From NCBI GenBank assembly GCA_015501595.1, contig JADNRX010000211.1:30672-94671 (forward strand): a DNA stretch of 64,000 bases. Reading direction: 5' to 3'. How positions within the stretch are numbered: position 1 is the first letter of the stretch; each line of letters starts with the position of its first letter. The stretch comes from Hymenopellis radicata (taxonomy: Eukaryota > Basidiomycota > Agaricomycetes > Agaricales > Physalacriaceae). Below the pieces are notes generated by a model. The model was given only the letters and a program-made list of their open reading frames with translations, searched no databases and was not told where the DNA came from. Position numbers and translations under genes: made by a program. Below are positions 35,104-47,795 of this stretch, in pieces.

Positions 35104-36953
35104 GGCTGGACGTCGAGGACGACGGCGAGCACGCAGACGGCAAGATGGGAGCAGGAATGTGGGAGAAGAGGGGCAAAAGGGTGCACGGTACAACGGCGTT
35201 CTGATATATATAAGACGCGGGTTCAACAACCGGCCCCTCGCACGATCATGGCGATCAACAGAAGCCAAGATGCCATCTGCGATCCATCTCGGGTCGCTCA
35301 ACGTCAGGGAAGCCTGATGGCAATATGCAAATACCCGTTGAAATCATTCGTAATATTTGAGGCAAGAGTAGCCATATGTACACTAGAAACCCTACTACTT
35401 TGGGCCTACGCTCTCGGCTCAGCGCCACGCCCTAGGATCCGTACAAGAAGAGCTGTCTTTCCGTCGTGAGGATCACTTTAAAGTCTTCGATTCGTTCCGC
35501 AGATTGCCGTCTCAACATATCACACGTCAACCAATCTCGGATGCTCTGCGCCTTCCTATTCGGGCCCTCAGGGTCGCGACGTAATTCCCCAATATATCAA
35601 GGCACATTATTATCTTATCGCGCGCTTCTTTGATCGATCATGTGCTGTCCAAACGTGGAAACGTCCATTTACGGCGGCACCGTTGCCAAGCACCCTCTTG
35701 ACGCTTCGATCATCTCGTCCTCCTTCAAGCCGTCCTTTTCCAACAACGTACACTGTCCGTATGACCTCCTCACTTTCGGTCCGCCTTGCTTCCGACCCTA
35801 GTTGTACTAAATGTAAAGCCTTCCTTTTACCTTTCACCTGCATGCGGTCCATTTCTCAACGGCCTCACCATTTGCCTTTGCGAAGCATCATTACCCTAGT
35901 TCCCATCCTTACTCCGCCTGGTCCGCCTCAATAAGATTCGTGTGACATCTACGTTCCTATTCAGGGATTTGTCTAAGGTCTTGAATGGTGTCATCGGGGG
36001 CTTTATTTCGTCCCTCAGACTGCGCCCCTCGCGCGGGCAAACCATGCATCGCACGAGGATCTGCTGTCAATACTCGTCGCCACAAATAGGCGTGCATCAC
36101 ACGCGAGCCCGTCTCGCCTCAGTACCGAGTACCATTTTACCGCCGCCCACATCGTGGGCAATGTCAGCATCTGCGCATCACAACTGAATCGTTTTGTGTC
36201 CGAGGCTGTCTGGTTAGTTCTTCCCCACGTCTCGCATGGACATGCAGATCAAACTCCTGATGACATACTTTTTTCTCGGAATGGAAGCAAATTGAGCCTG
36301 GGTACTCCGAAAGCACAGGATCCACTCGGCCCGAATCCGCGTCTAATAGAAATCGTGCCACACACGCGAACCTTCTCCTACCTCCGCAATCGATTACCAC
36401 GGAGCATATGATGATGTGGGATGTGGGCCAGTTCATTCTTCCGATTGACATCACGACCGCACAGCACGTAAATATAGCTAGCTGGCTTTGCTAACGCGGT
36501 GATACCCTCCGTCAAAGCCTTATGTGCGTTGTTAACAGCCTCTCGTTAAGTAGTCGAGGCAGGCAGGCATATGACCATGTACACAACCCCTCTTCGAAGC
36601 TTGGACCCTCGTAAACTAAGGCCCATTTGATACGTTGCCGCTGTCACTCTTCCTGAGCCTGAACAGAAAGGGAGAGAAAGGGTGCGGATGCTCTTGGTGA
36701 GTTCTTGGTGTTTCAATTTCATCTGGAGTAACATTGAGTCTTTGAATTTCACTCATAGGTCTAGCCTCCTTTACGACAGAAAAGCCGGTGCGCGCACGAC
36801 AAAGTCAACAAGTCCCTGAGTCTCAGAGTTGCCGGAGCGGAAGATCAGAAAATGAATCATCTCAGATCTCTTCGGGACGCGTTTCGAGCTCCGCTTGAAA
36901 TGCAGAGGAAATCGTGACGATGTGACGCGTGACGACCTTTACCACGACGAACG
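35104..36953. other. Intergenic between SSN6 and the SERF gene
   Basis: Holds the SSN6 upstream region. A TATATATAAG stretch at about 35203-35212 lies some 100 bp upstream of the SSN6 ATG and reads TATA-like on both strands. No further gene was recognised; ORFs here are short and lack domains. Confidence 0.45.
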
Positions 36954-37302
36954 ATGACACGTACGTCGCTCATTCCGTCTCTTCCTCCTTTGCTTTACAT
37001 TTATACAGCAGCTAGGCGGAAACCAGAGAGAACAAGATCGCGCTAAGGCGGCGAAGAAGGCGGCGGCTAACGCCAAAAAGCCAAAGGAGAGTGCAGCGAC
37101 CTTGGCAAAGAGAAAAGAGGCGTAAGTATCTAGTCTACATTTGTAATGCATATTGATTTACACCATCTTAGCGATGCCGAAATATTGAGAGCGAAACAGA
37201 AGGTACCGCTCTCTCTGGTCCGACGATGGATTGCTGATCCCGCATTTGTAGAAGAAGGAGGAGGAGAAAGCCGCCGCAGGAGCAGCGAGTACACCTAAAT
37301 GA
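36954..37302 (+). CDS. SERF/4F5-family small basic protein
   Basis: Exons 36954-36960, 37016-37121, 37172-37202 and 37252-37302 join in phase to 64 residues. The start MTRGNQREQDRAKAAKKAA is the 4F5/SERF family signature, followed by KRKEADAEILRAKQKKKEE. SERF proteins are disordered, highly charged and bind nucleic acid or amyloidogenic proteins. The exact role in fungi is not established. The first exon carries only seven coding bases, so an automatic caller may miss it. Confidence 0.9.
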
Positions 37303-39245
37303 CATTGGCGCACATCCGTCCATCCCTTCTCGATATCATTCTGTCTTTACTTATTTGGGCCGGCTGTCGAACTTAGACTAGATGTATGGAACGGAGTGCG
37401 ATGATGGCGTGCCTTCCACGACGTTGACGGACGGTTTCGTGTCAAGCCAACATTAATGACGTTTTCGCGAGTCCATAGCTACCATCCATCCGCATCTCTC
37501 GCTTCTTGTTCATAATACAGTATGTTGATGTGATTGTGGGTTTCTTCCTAAAGCCCGAGTCACCCTGGCCGACCTCCGACCTCAACGTTACGGAGACAAT
37601 CAAGATCAAGATGGGGGGAACAGGAAAGGGCAAGGGAGTAGCCGAAATAGGAACAAAACACAAGGAGTTCGTCAATTGTATTGCACGCGTTCGCAGAAGC
37701 TAGACACCTGGTTGGCGAAGAAGGTTCTAGGGACGACGGCCAGAGAAACACGGAAGGACCTCCTAAAGGGCGTCAGAAGGAGTTGCCTCGGGAAATCCGT
37801 ACCCTGTGTACACGTCCGAATTATATTGTGTATTCTAGTGGGGATGCAAAGGCTAATCCTCTTAAATCACGGTGGAACCCCGATCCCCATCCGTGCTGTC
37901 ATCAGCACGAGGAGCGCAGCATACGTGGCGCCGCGCGTAACCGCTGAATAGCCCACGCTCGCTCCGATCCTGTCCAGTTGTCCACTTTGCGTGATTCCCC
38001 GCGCGAAGAAGGCCCTGGATCAAGATCCCGCTCTGGGCCTGTGCCAGCGTGGCCATTAAATGAATCCTCAAGGGGCACGAGAACCCTGCATTCGCTTGCA
38101 ATTGACATCCACCGATCAGAAGTTTCCGAAGGAGTGGAAACAGAAAACAAGCACGTCGCGAATGGGTGATGATGACGGCTGACGCACGCCTGACGGAAAC
38201 CCGGTCCCATCTTCGAACATGTCAACGGGCTCGGATTCAATCACTGCTGACTGACATGTTCCCCCGGTTCCCCAATGGGCTGCGTGGGTGATTTTCGCTA
38301 GGACGTTTATAAAGATGCGTGATGGGATTTTGATTTCGACGCCCCGTCGGCACATTCTCTGCCCAGTTTGAGTATCGCATGACTGGCCTACGGGCTCAGA
38401 TCACACGTGTATATGACGGTCTTCCGAGATGCGAACAACTCACTCACCAACATGAAAGACTCGTGTTCATAAACTCTATAGGTAGCAGGCTCCAGTTGAA
38501 CGCCCTACCGCCGCCATCTGAGAACGAAATAGATTCAAGTCTGAAAGTTTATTATCCATATGGCGTAGAACTTAAACGATGAGAAGATGAAGGCACTCAC
38601 AATACCAACTTTATCCTCCTCTCCTCCGCGCTTCTTCGGTCGATAGCCTTCCCGGCTGGGGTAGCGCAGGAGTAAGGTAATCCCCGCAGTGATGCGCTGG
38701 GAACGGATTGCGCGGATGTAAAGAGTGCGATAGGCAACTAGCGGGTGGCGTCGACGATTGATGCCGACGACGGTAGCAAGACACCAAGACGTTGATGAAC
38801 AAGGTTAGACGCGGCCTACTTCCCGATGTAGGAAATCAGTGACGCTCGACCAAGATAAGATTAGGACAGGTAGACTACGAACGATGTGTGGCAATTAATA
38901 GGCTCGGTCCCGATCCGTAAGTTGCCGGATCTTATTTCTCTAGTTAGTTCAAACGGTGACGGGGACTAAATATTGGGGTCATACTAAACCGGCGCTACCT
39001 TTGAAAATGAAAGCTTCGCGGACACTTGGTTAGCGCATCCCCACAGTGCAAGTTCACGAAATTAATTGCGCCACTAGATCATTGAATACACTGAACATGA
39101 AACTGGAATGAGTGACGTGGTGGCGTACGGAGAGAGCGCCTACCTTTACTGTTTCAAGAAACTGGTCGTGCTATGCCTATCACAGGCAGGCAGCTGAGCC
39201 TCAATATTAGGCGGTGGCTTTCAAGTCGGTCGGTTTCTAGTAAAT
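37303..39245. other. Gene-poor stretch
   Basis: No recognisable gene. Short ORFs on both strands (for example 37442-37675 minus, 37902-38240 minus, 38611-38802 minus) lack domains and splice support. Confidence 0.45.
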
Positions 39246-39866
39246 TCACCACCCCACGATCTTCAGCGGTCGGCCTCCAGAATATGAGCGATAAATCCCT
39301 GTGTATACCCTGCGATCCTCACGATGATGATGGTGAATCTTAGGTCCGTGCTGCAGAACGCTCCAGTAAGCGGTTATAGAACACCGGGATACGGGTACTA
39401 CGAAACCTCGTAGACGGGAACACGGAGCATGCGCGAGCCGTCGATGTAATCGGGTTAGCATTGAGTCAGGCGCCATAGAAGACCGGAAGACGGGTGAGCA
39501 GCCACTCCGAATGCGAGGCGCACTGCTACCTAGAGGAGGAGGTCCAAGAATACCGAAAGACTCCTTGACTTCGATGTGCACGACTCCGGGTGCTTCCAAG
39601 GTGGAAGCAGAGTAAGACAGGACCGCAAGATTACGGAGAACGGGGATATCCATAGAAGACGAGGCACTGAACGAAGAGGGGACCTGTCCACTCAGTGTAA
39701 GATGCCAGGATCGCAGAGTGACCAAGCAGTAAGTCAGACGGCTGACGGGTAGATCACGTCTAGAACATTGAAATTCAAACACTCGAGCAAGGTCAAGGAA
39801 GGGCCTCACTGTGAATCCATCAGTGGCTGCGACCGAGAAGTCTTCGAGACCACAATCGATTTCCAA
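39246..39866 (-). pseudogene. Probable F-box/LRR-like C-terminal relic
   Basis: Open frame of 206 codons resembling the leucine-rich C-terminal half of basidiomycete F-box proteins: LEDFSVAATDGFTVRPFLDL, VTLRSWHLTLSGQVPSSFSA, SMDIPVLRNLAVLSYSASTL. No F-box N-terminus is found upstream to about 40150. The later half (after about 39560) loses the pattern and becomes Arg/His-rich. Alternatively it is a real last exon of an unrecognised gene. Confidence 0.35.
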
Positions 39867-40448
39867 AATGTGCGGAAGGTGCCTTGAGTCATGTCCCTAG
39901 CCAGTCGCAGTTACGCGGTAGAAGTAAGCGTGTGTTCCATGGGGGAGTGCGGGTTCGATGGGACCGATAAGTAGGTCTCAGGCAGGTCTCTATTGTTTAT
40001 TCTAGGCACTGCGCCAGGGGAGAAAATAAGTCCGTCGTCTCGTCCTAGTGTTTGTTGAGAGGAGTCATCTGGGTCCTCGTGTTGGGCGGTTAGCGCCGAA
40101 TACGTCGACCTTCGCCGTAAGTGGACTTGCCGTTGAGATAAATTGATCGGCATTATTGATTGTCAGTGACCTCTGGATTAGCTGGGTCGATCCTCTGCAA
40201 GAAACAAGAGGGAGAAGAGGCACCTGCTGCGGTGGCATGCACCCATTGATAGTCAGTCCACCTCAACAGCATTGGGAGGGAAGCGCCAAAGAAATGAAGA
40301 GGTTGTGTCTCATTGATATTTTATCAACCAACCTCAACGGAAAATTCACTGAGCGATCGCACGCCAGGCACAAACCGGAAAGGATAGAGTGGCACCATCA
40401 CGTTTATCCATAACGTATAACATGAGATCTATAAAGTAGAGTGTTAAG

Positions 40449-41821
40449 TTACTTGATCTTGACCGCAGCGCCTCCTTCGAGCCGTCTTCTCCGGGTGGGT
40501 GTCTCCAAATCTGCATTGTCCTGTATGGGCTTCCATGCCTTTCCCCAAGCTGGGGTAGGCGCTGGAGAAAGGTAGCCCCCGTACGGATGCATATCAATGG
40601 GGTAGTGTGGGGGCTGAGCGGGCGGCGCAGACGGATGGATCAATCTCGCCCGATACAACGAGAGCAAGGCGTTGATAAACACCGTAAGGAAGGACAGTGA
40701 GGTCAATGTAAAGGCCTGTGACAAAATTAGTACGGACTGACACCCGGCAGTGTAATAGAGGACCATACAAGTGTCTTCCAGCTGATGGGTTCGACAAAGC
40801 CATTGACGACTTCCGCAATAAGCTCAGCACCGACTCTGGCTCGCCCGAGTGTGGCCGGATCGCGGTTCATGCATGTCTCCCATGTCGCACACTGCTGTTC
40901 CATTGCCGGAAGAGGTGACGTGCAGCGATTATTTTTGTACTGGAGAGCACATAAAGCGATCTCTTGGACAATGTCTGGAAGGTTCCGAGATGAAGAAGAA
41001 GATTAAACGTTTAACAGCGTGCTTACCTTGCGAATATTCCGAGATTCGATGCTCCACGTCGCGCTGCACAGTTAAAATGAACTGGATCACGAGGTAGAGA
41101 AATACGAGTATGAGCGACAGATTAAAGAAGAACTGAAGGTATCTGGAATTGTAATTGTAATTAGCTCTGGAGATAGCCGACGGTGAAGCGTACCCAAGGA
41201 GGACATAGGGCATGTCCGATTGAGGTGGAGGCGGTGAAGGCATGTTGAGAGTATAATGGTTGGACGTATTATGAGCGACGGGAGTTGCCGCACGATGCTC
41301 ATCTTCTGGATCGCTGTCGTCAAAAACGTCCTGGTCGTCGTCGCGGTCTTCACGGCTGTAGCTTCGCGAAAGTTTACTACTGCCGGCCTGGTGGCGTGCT
41401 CGATATACTCGCCGCAGTGCGCCCGTAGCGATAGGTCTGCCGCGATCTCGCTTTGGACTGTCTTCTGGTTTCGGTGGGCTTACTTCGAACATATCCACGT
41501 CGCGGAGCTCCTCCGACGGCGACGGCTGCGGGAATGCCTTGGACGGCGAGAAATTAGGTGGTGGTACCCATGGATATGGTTGGCTCGGTTGTCGTGAAGG
41601 GGTTTGAAAGAGAAACGGCGTGTTCTGGTTTGTACCAAACGACGGTGCCGCCGACATAGATAGGGTAGAATCATCATGAGTTCCTGCAGAAAAACCTCAG
41701 TAAATCACCAACACAGAGGCAACAACGACGCACGCTTTTTCGGAGTGCTGGGGTCGTCGTCTGGCGACGCCCAGGCTGGCGTCGCAGTGCTGCTTGGTCG
41801 ATTGGTGAACTGAAAATCCAT
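40449..41821 (-). CDS. BRL1: Brl1/Brr6-type nuclear envelope protein
   Basis: Exons 41734-41821, 41027-41683, 40769-40974 and 40449-40715 join in phase to 405 residues. A disordered N-terminus (MDFQFTNRPSSTATPAWASP) leads to the Brl1/Brr6 domain: first membrane segment FFFNLSLILVFLYLVIQFI, then DIVQEIALCALQYKNNRC, EQQCATWETCMNRDP and VGAELIAEVVNGFVEPISWK. The second segment is TLTSLSFLTVFINALLS. The lumenal cysteines that form the family's disulfides are present (ALC, NRC, QQC, TCM). It works in nuclear pore assembly and nuclear envelope lipid balance. It is divergent from clpP, with 168 bp between the two ATGs. Confidence 0.92.
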
Positions 41822-41989
41822 CGGCGCCTCTGTCGAGCGGCTCGACCTGAAAATTCCGGAGCTCATCGTGGCAGGCAGTGGCGAACGCGAAGAGCAATTT
41901 GGTGGACGTGGTCAAAACGCGTTTGGGTCACGAGCAACACAGCCACAAACAGCGATCACTCCTTGTTCAGCGACGTCGACCACCCCCCA
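41822..41989. promoter_or_regulatory. Shared divergent promoter BRL1/clpP
   Basis: Only 168 bp separate the two start codons, so both promoters and 5' leaders must overlap here. No clear TATA box is seen. Confidence 0.55.
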
Positions 41990-43017
41990 ATGTTCCGCGC
42001 TGCCCTCTCTCACAATTACAGGCGGTTTCCTACGAGATATGCGCGCCAATTTCACCTGTTAGCTGGCCAGTGGACAGCGGAATCGCCTCAGGCAACTCTC
42101 ATTCCATATGTTATCGAGCAGACGGTATATTTCTTCTTCTAGTCCTCAATTTTCGCCTATTTACGCGCAGCAAAAAGGGCAGGGGAGAGCGCACTTACGA
42201 CATATATTCCCGCCTGCTTAGAGAACGAGTCGTAATGCTGCACGGACCAGTACGTATTTTTATCCATATTTCCATTTTAACATTTATCCGGCGTGCAGAT
42301 ACGAGACGATGTTTCCTCAGTGACTGTGGCCCAAATTCTCTTCTTGGAAGCAGAGGACACCACCAAGCCCATACACCTTTACATCAACTCTCCGGGCGGC
42401 AGTGTGACTGCAGGTCTCGCGATATATGATACCGTAAGTGGCCACTTTGACTTATAAATTATCCCAGCCGTAATAAAGCCATCCAGATGCAGGTTCGACC
42501 TTTTCTACAACGTCGGACTCTGACCTACTTTCCTCCTAGTATGTGTCCTCACCCATTCATACATACTGTATCGGGCAAGCAGCAAGCATGGGCTCACTCC
42601 TGCTCTCCGCGGGTGAGAAAGGAAAACGCCACTGTCTACCAAACGCAAGCATTATGATACATCAACCTTCGGGGGCGCTTCAGGCCAGGCTTCTGATATC
42701 GCCATCCATGCCAAGGAAATACTACGCATACGTCAGTTGCTCACCGGGATCTACCAGAAGCACTGTACCAAGCCCGCCGAGTCGGTTTCTAAAGCATTGT
42801 CGCGGTTTGGTGAGTCACCCTACACGTGCATGTATCAATCTAACTTTCTGTAGAAACTGCACTGGAACGCGACTACTTCATGACAGGTGCGTCGTGGCTC
42901 GAGCTTCACGGTATTTTCACTAATTCATGTTGTTCCATAGCCCAACAAGCTCTTGAGTTCGGAATTGTGGACGCTATCGTAGATAAAAGTCCGAAATCCG
43001 AGGCGGATAGTTCGTGA
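41990..43017 (+). CDS. clpP: ClpP, mitochondrial ATP-dependent protease subunit
   Basis: Exons 41990-42124, 42178-42249, 42299-42433, 42487-42492, 42540-42809, 42854-42886 and 42941-43017. With one base restored they give 242 residues. The N-terminus ([20 protein letters not shown]) is a basic mitochondrial presequence. Catalytic parts are the [10 protein letters not shown] serine and the MIHQPSG histidine; [20 protein letters not shown] and [14 protein letters not shown] are family signatures. The exon holding MQ is only six bases long. At 42672-42676 a run of five G must be six to keep [20 protein letters not shown] in frame, and the exon phase needs the same base. Since the gene is conserved, this may be a sequence error. 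Confidence 0.9.
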
Positions 43018-43521
43018 CGCTGAGGTTCATGTTATGATCGCCATTGAACTCGACCGAGCTCCTAGTACATGCTGTGAGTGGATCCAAAATATAGCGCCGT
43101 ACGGCCGCAGGGCCTAGACCACTGCCTTGTCGCTTTCGAGCTCACCGCTTTCATCAACCCCCACAAATCGCGGTGATCGTGCTCCTGATCGGCAGTTCAT
43201 TTTCTCTGAGACGAGACAGAAAGGTCAAGTTGCACGACTTTTCATAATCTCTCTCGTATGCAACGACTTACTGTAGATTCAGCGATATCTTCTTTTCCCA
43301 AATCTTTCATTAATATCTTGAATAAGCGCCACATCTAGCCGCAAGCCTCTCCTCCTCATCCAGTCAAACGGACCTTATATCCGATCGTTGAGACAACTAA
43401 CTGCGAAAAAACAGGTGCTTCCGTGCATCGCTTCCGGATCTCTGGAACTGAATCGATCGGCGGTACCGACATATATATGCGCGTCTAGGAAATTGGTGAC
43501 GCTCTTGTCCCTCAAACCAAC
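43018..43521. other. Intergenic with TATA-like box
   Basis: No gene was seen. ATATATATG at 43471-43479 lies about 45 bp upstream of the next ATG (43522) and is a plausible TATA element. Confidence 0.45.
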
Positions 43522-45553
43522 ATGCAACTTGCTATCATTTTAAGCTTCGCGGCGGTCGCATGGGCGGATACATGGTCCAATGGGAATACTTTGGACATGG
43601 CTAGTATCCCACTCACTGTCGACGGAGATGGCAGGTACTGTGCGTGGGTCGCAATGGTTGGTGGTATTCTCTTGGCTTGGGTGTAGAACTGAGTCGTCTC
43701 TTAGTCCGGAGGCGCGAACAAGCAGAACTTTACGTTCGGCCTCACGACTTCGACAGGATATACCGCTGTCGCTGGGCGTGCTTGTGGATCAGGGTGTAAC
43801 GGTGTAACGAGGTGAGTCCATCAGAGTGCAGCATCAAACACGTTTTCATCGTCTTGGCCAGTTTTGATCAATCCCAATCAACCACAGCTGTTTCTTTACC
43901 GGCCAGTCAAAACATCCAATTGCCTCAAGGAAACTCTGCCAGCGGGAACCTTATTCGGGAGGATTGCGCCTTAAAACAAGCTGGTCCACATTGGTGGAGT
44001 TATGAAAATCAGACGAGTGCGTATACCCTTAATATGCTCTTGACCCGCATATCTTGACCGACGTCCAGTCCTAATCGCCAATCAATCTGATTCTATCTTC
44101 GGTTCAGGCACTTCTGGTCTACTAGGACTTGGTACCAATGCTCGTAAGTATCTGTCTCTTTCCTTTTCTTGTGTCCTAATCATGAACCTAGGTTCTGGTC
44201 AGTTCGAGGACAGCATCGTCGGGAAATTCCTGTCTCTAAACCCTTCCCAAACTAACTTCACCTACGGCATGGCCCTCACGCCCCCGAACGAGGTCAGCAG
44301 TAACTCTGGTGGTACCCTCCACCTCGGCGGGGCCAGTCAAAGTCATTATCAAGCACCTAGCGTTGCGTGGAAGAATTTGTTGCCCTACAATGGTTCTGCT
44401 CTGGACGCGGACTTTCAGATGGACCTGGATGGGTGGACTGCGACTTCGGACGCTGGAACTTTGACGAGGCAAAGCGGGCTCATAGCTATCGTGGACCCTT
44501 ATTACACGACTACGATTTTCCCGCAAACGGAGGCGACTTTGTTGTGTAAGTCGGAATTTCACTCGACTACGCCGACACGGCGCTCATTGACTCAATTTAT
44601 AGATTCGACGATTAAGGACGCACAACCCGTCTCTGATACTTCTACGTCCAAAGTATGGAGTATCCCTTGCGATACTCAAATATCAATGGCGTTGCACGTC
44701 GGCGACCAGTCTTTTACGATTGATCAGGGCGTCCTGATCAAGCAGCTTGGTGGTCGGTGCTACGGAACAATCGAGGGCTGGAAGAACGAGACAGCGACCG
44801 AGTATCTGCTCGGTTCAAACTTCATTTCGAACACGTATATGTAAGTGTTCCCATCCCGCTCCACGATCGTGTTCCTCACACCTGACGAAGGATACTCGTG
44901 CTCTCTAACGCCAATAATGGCAGGATCGGGTTCGCCAAACGCGCCACTTCCAAAAGCTCGAGTTCCCTTTCAACTGGCGCCATCATTGGCATCGCCGTCG
45001 GGCAGCCGTCGCTGTTCTCTTACTGGCCATCCTCACTGTGTTCTGCATCCGACGCAGACGCCAGCGCAAGGCTGACACCGCCTCTAACGGTAAAGCTGAA
45101 TGGGACAAGGAGCTCCCCGCGACGCCCTCCGTCGCGACGAATACCGGTGGCCCGTCGACTCACTCGCACACGGCGCATTGGGTGGGCAACTACAACACGC
45201 AGCCGCTGGCGTGGCAAGCGCCCAAAGGGTCGCCCACGGAGCAGCCTCTGCTCGCGACGCAGGATTCGCCCAGCCTCTACACGCCCAGCACGCAGTCGTC
45301 GTTTACGCCTGGCACGCGCCCGTCGTACGTCTCCACGGCGAACGGCGCCAATCCTGTTGTTGCGTCGCCGCATTCTTCGCCCAATCCGCCGCGGTCGCCG
45401 ACGGAGACGCATTCGCCGGTGTCGGCGCAGTCGGGGGTGTCGGGGCCTTCTGTGCACTCGCCGCCGCCGATGTATAATACGAATCCGATTAGGGTTGTTG
45501 AGAGGCTCAGTCGGCCGCCTGCGCCGGTTCTGGGGATGAGTGCGTACCCGTAG
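43522..45553 (+). CDS. Membrane-anchored pepsin-like protein lacking catalytic motifs
   Basis: Exons 43522-43656, 43705-43811, 43862-44016, 44069-44143, 44192-44545, 44603-44840 and 44891-45553 give 575 residues with one base restored. Signal peptide MQLAIILSFAAVAWA. The pepsin fold is recognisable from RYCAWVAMSGGANKQNFTFG, ANQSDSIFGSGTSGLLGLGT and YLLGSNFISNTYMILVLSN. Where active enzymes have D-T/S-G, this protein has FGLTTSTGYTAV and LIAIVDPYYTT, so it is probably not a protease. A C-terminal helix (AVAVLLLAILTVFCIRRRR) and a Pro/Ser-rich cytosolic tail follow. The helix is out of frame by one base near 45000 (GGG before CAGCC). The second exon junction uses a weak donor. Confidence 0.8.
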
Positions 45554-45803
45554 GCGCCGGTTGTTGTGTTTCTTTGGGTTTGTGTCATTGTTGTAGTTGT
45601 ATAGTATTTTTATCTGTGTATTCTACGTACTTTGCTGTCATTATTATTGAACGAGTCTCTTGGGAAACTGGCGAGCTCCAACGTATAATTGTTTGCACCA
45701 CATGGGACCTTTCCATCTCTTGCCAATATCTATCATCACAATATGGATCTTCATGGCGTTCCTCTGTGGGACCGTGCCGTGTATCGACTTCCTTCCTTTC
45801 TTC

Positions 45804-47090
45804 CTAGATCGTCGCAGGGCCCTTCTCCACATCATATGTAGACGCAAGCGTGTCCGTGGATTGCCTGAAACCCTCCTCTTCACGCTCTGGTAGCAGGATT
45901 TGCACTGGCCCAGAGTCATCGTCATGGGCGGGGCATGTCCGACCTGGATTGATACTAGCGACACGGATCTCGGTACTCTGCATAGCGGTATCGATATGCG
46001 GGAGAGTGTGCAGCCACGAGTCGTTGAGCCGCGCTTCGCCAGCCGTGAAGCGCCAAATGATTAGCGTTGGTGCGGCGGCCTATGAGCAGTTCGTCAGTTT
46101 GACATCCTGCTTGAATTGAAGGAGGGTCTGCGTACCGTTACAGCGTTCAGAAAGCCTTCGGCGTACCAGCTTGCCATGCTATAATAGGGGACGAAATAGT
46201 AGTCGTGTAGGCACAGGGCAAGATAGATGGCATAGGTGGCCGAGTAGAGCAAGGCTGACTCGATGATTACCTCCATGATACCTCGATATGTCCGGGCGCT
46301 TTTGAGCCCGCAGACTGAAAGAATTCGATAGATGATGAGGGACGTCGTCAAAATGTTGGTTGATGCGGCGACAGTGCAATACACAGTCAACCACTTTAGG
46401 GTGATGCGCCACATGGACGGGCCTGACTCGTGCGAGAACAATACGGCGGTCCTGAAAGCGTGACTAACTGAGATTGGGTGAACAAGCAAGGTTAGAGAAC
46501 TTGAGGAAGCCTCACTCAATCCGGAGACAATCCCAAGCGATGGGAGAACCACAACACCCCAGTTGCGATTATATAGCACCCAACACCTCCAGATCTTGAG
46601 TTACATGAATTAGACCACAGTGAGTCAGGTAGAGACGTGGCACATACATTCACGAGGTCCGCAATCACACCATTCAGTGCAATGAACGAGCGTTGAATTG
46701 TGAGGAGAACAAGCTGTGCCTCTGGCTCGAGAAAGTAATTTAGAATTGAGTTTGGCGATTGGCCATAGGAAACAAAGTTGGCATAGAATCCACGCCAAGT
46801 CATCCCCGCACACGCGGTGGCGAGCACCCATATCACGAAAATGACGAGTGCCAATACGACCCGCTGTGCGGGCCAGTCACCGCGCGCAGCTAACGACAAT
46901 GTCAGGGAGAGTGCTAGAATACGAGATAGACCATTATACACTCACCTATCTGCCGCATCGTAGCCCCGAAAATCATTGTGTACAATCCATAGCAAAAGAT
47001 CCCGATGATGTAGCCATTGAGCAAGTCGCCAATAGTACGCCGTTGTGCCTCCTCGTCAGAGAGGTGAAATTCTTGCTCCGCAGTGAGCAT
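45804..47090 (-). CDS. 7-TM family protein, paralogue E (intact)
   Basis: Exons 46946-47090, 46648-46889, 46516-46594, 46136-46467 and 45804-46079 join in phase to 357 residues. Start MLTAEQEFHLSDEEAQRRTI. Segments include YGLYTMIFGATMRQI, RVVLALVIFVIWVLATACAG, WRCWVLYNRNWGVVVLPSLG, NILTTSLIIYRILSVCG and RTYRGIMEVIIESALLYSAT. The TM7-flank motif is altered (TLIIWRFTAGEARLNDSW instead of IIGRxMAGE). It is clearly more diverged than the A-C copies. The tail is acidic and ends VEKGPATI. Function is unknown. Confidence 0.85.
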
Positions 47091-47795
47091 TTGATGTTAG
47101 GGAATCGAACGTTTCTCGCCTCCATCCTATATGTACGAGAAACGGTTGAACAATCACGTACCTCCACTATTCGTCTCAGTAGGATCAAACGTGCGGCTCG
47201 CAGCAGCATCCAGTGTATAGATCAAATCGTCAAACACGAACTTGACACCGGAATACAATGGGAGGCTTCAAGCCGGTAGTCCACGTCTTCCTCAGAGAGG
47301 CCAAATTAAGGACTCGATGTATGAGAAGATCATGAGAATGATAATCACGGACAAGGGAGAGAAGCAGGTGGTGCCAAGGCAACAGTACTAGTAGTCAAAA
47401 AGTCTCAGTCTCAGCCTGTTGCTTCCGAGTAACAGGATCCTTTTAACTGACTCTTGTTGTCGATCCAACATGATGATCATGGAATGAAGGAGAGAATGAT
47501 CAGGTGACACATATCCGTCTCACCCGAGAAGAGGCTAAAAACAAAAAGGGGATGCCCATCCCTAATATCCACTATTCCAATTAGATTGGTAGTTACACTA
47601 AGCTTAGGGCGGCGATACTGTATATCATCGTTTATGTGACTCGTGAGAAGAGAATCAATGTGAGATAGAATACAGCTACTTCGCGCAGTGATACATATGG
47701 TTCATCCTACAGAAGAAGCAGCTATCACAAGCATTCAAACATAGCAACGGGCGAAAAACAATACGCCACAAACCTCATGCATTTCTCTGCGATCT
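47091..47795. other. Intergenic between E and F
   Basis: Upstream region of E and 3' region of F. No gene is supported. It shows no convincing match to the A upstream module. Confidence 0.45.

Noticed and set aside
44898..45539. Arg-rich plus ORF over the 3' end of the pepsin-like gene
   Set aside because: Its first residues are the true exon, but after about 45000 it is the wrong frame. The TM helix and Pro/Ser tail are in another frame.
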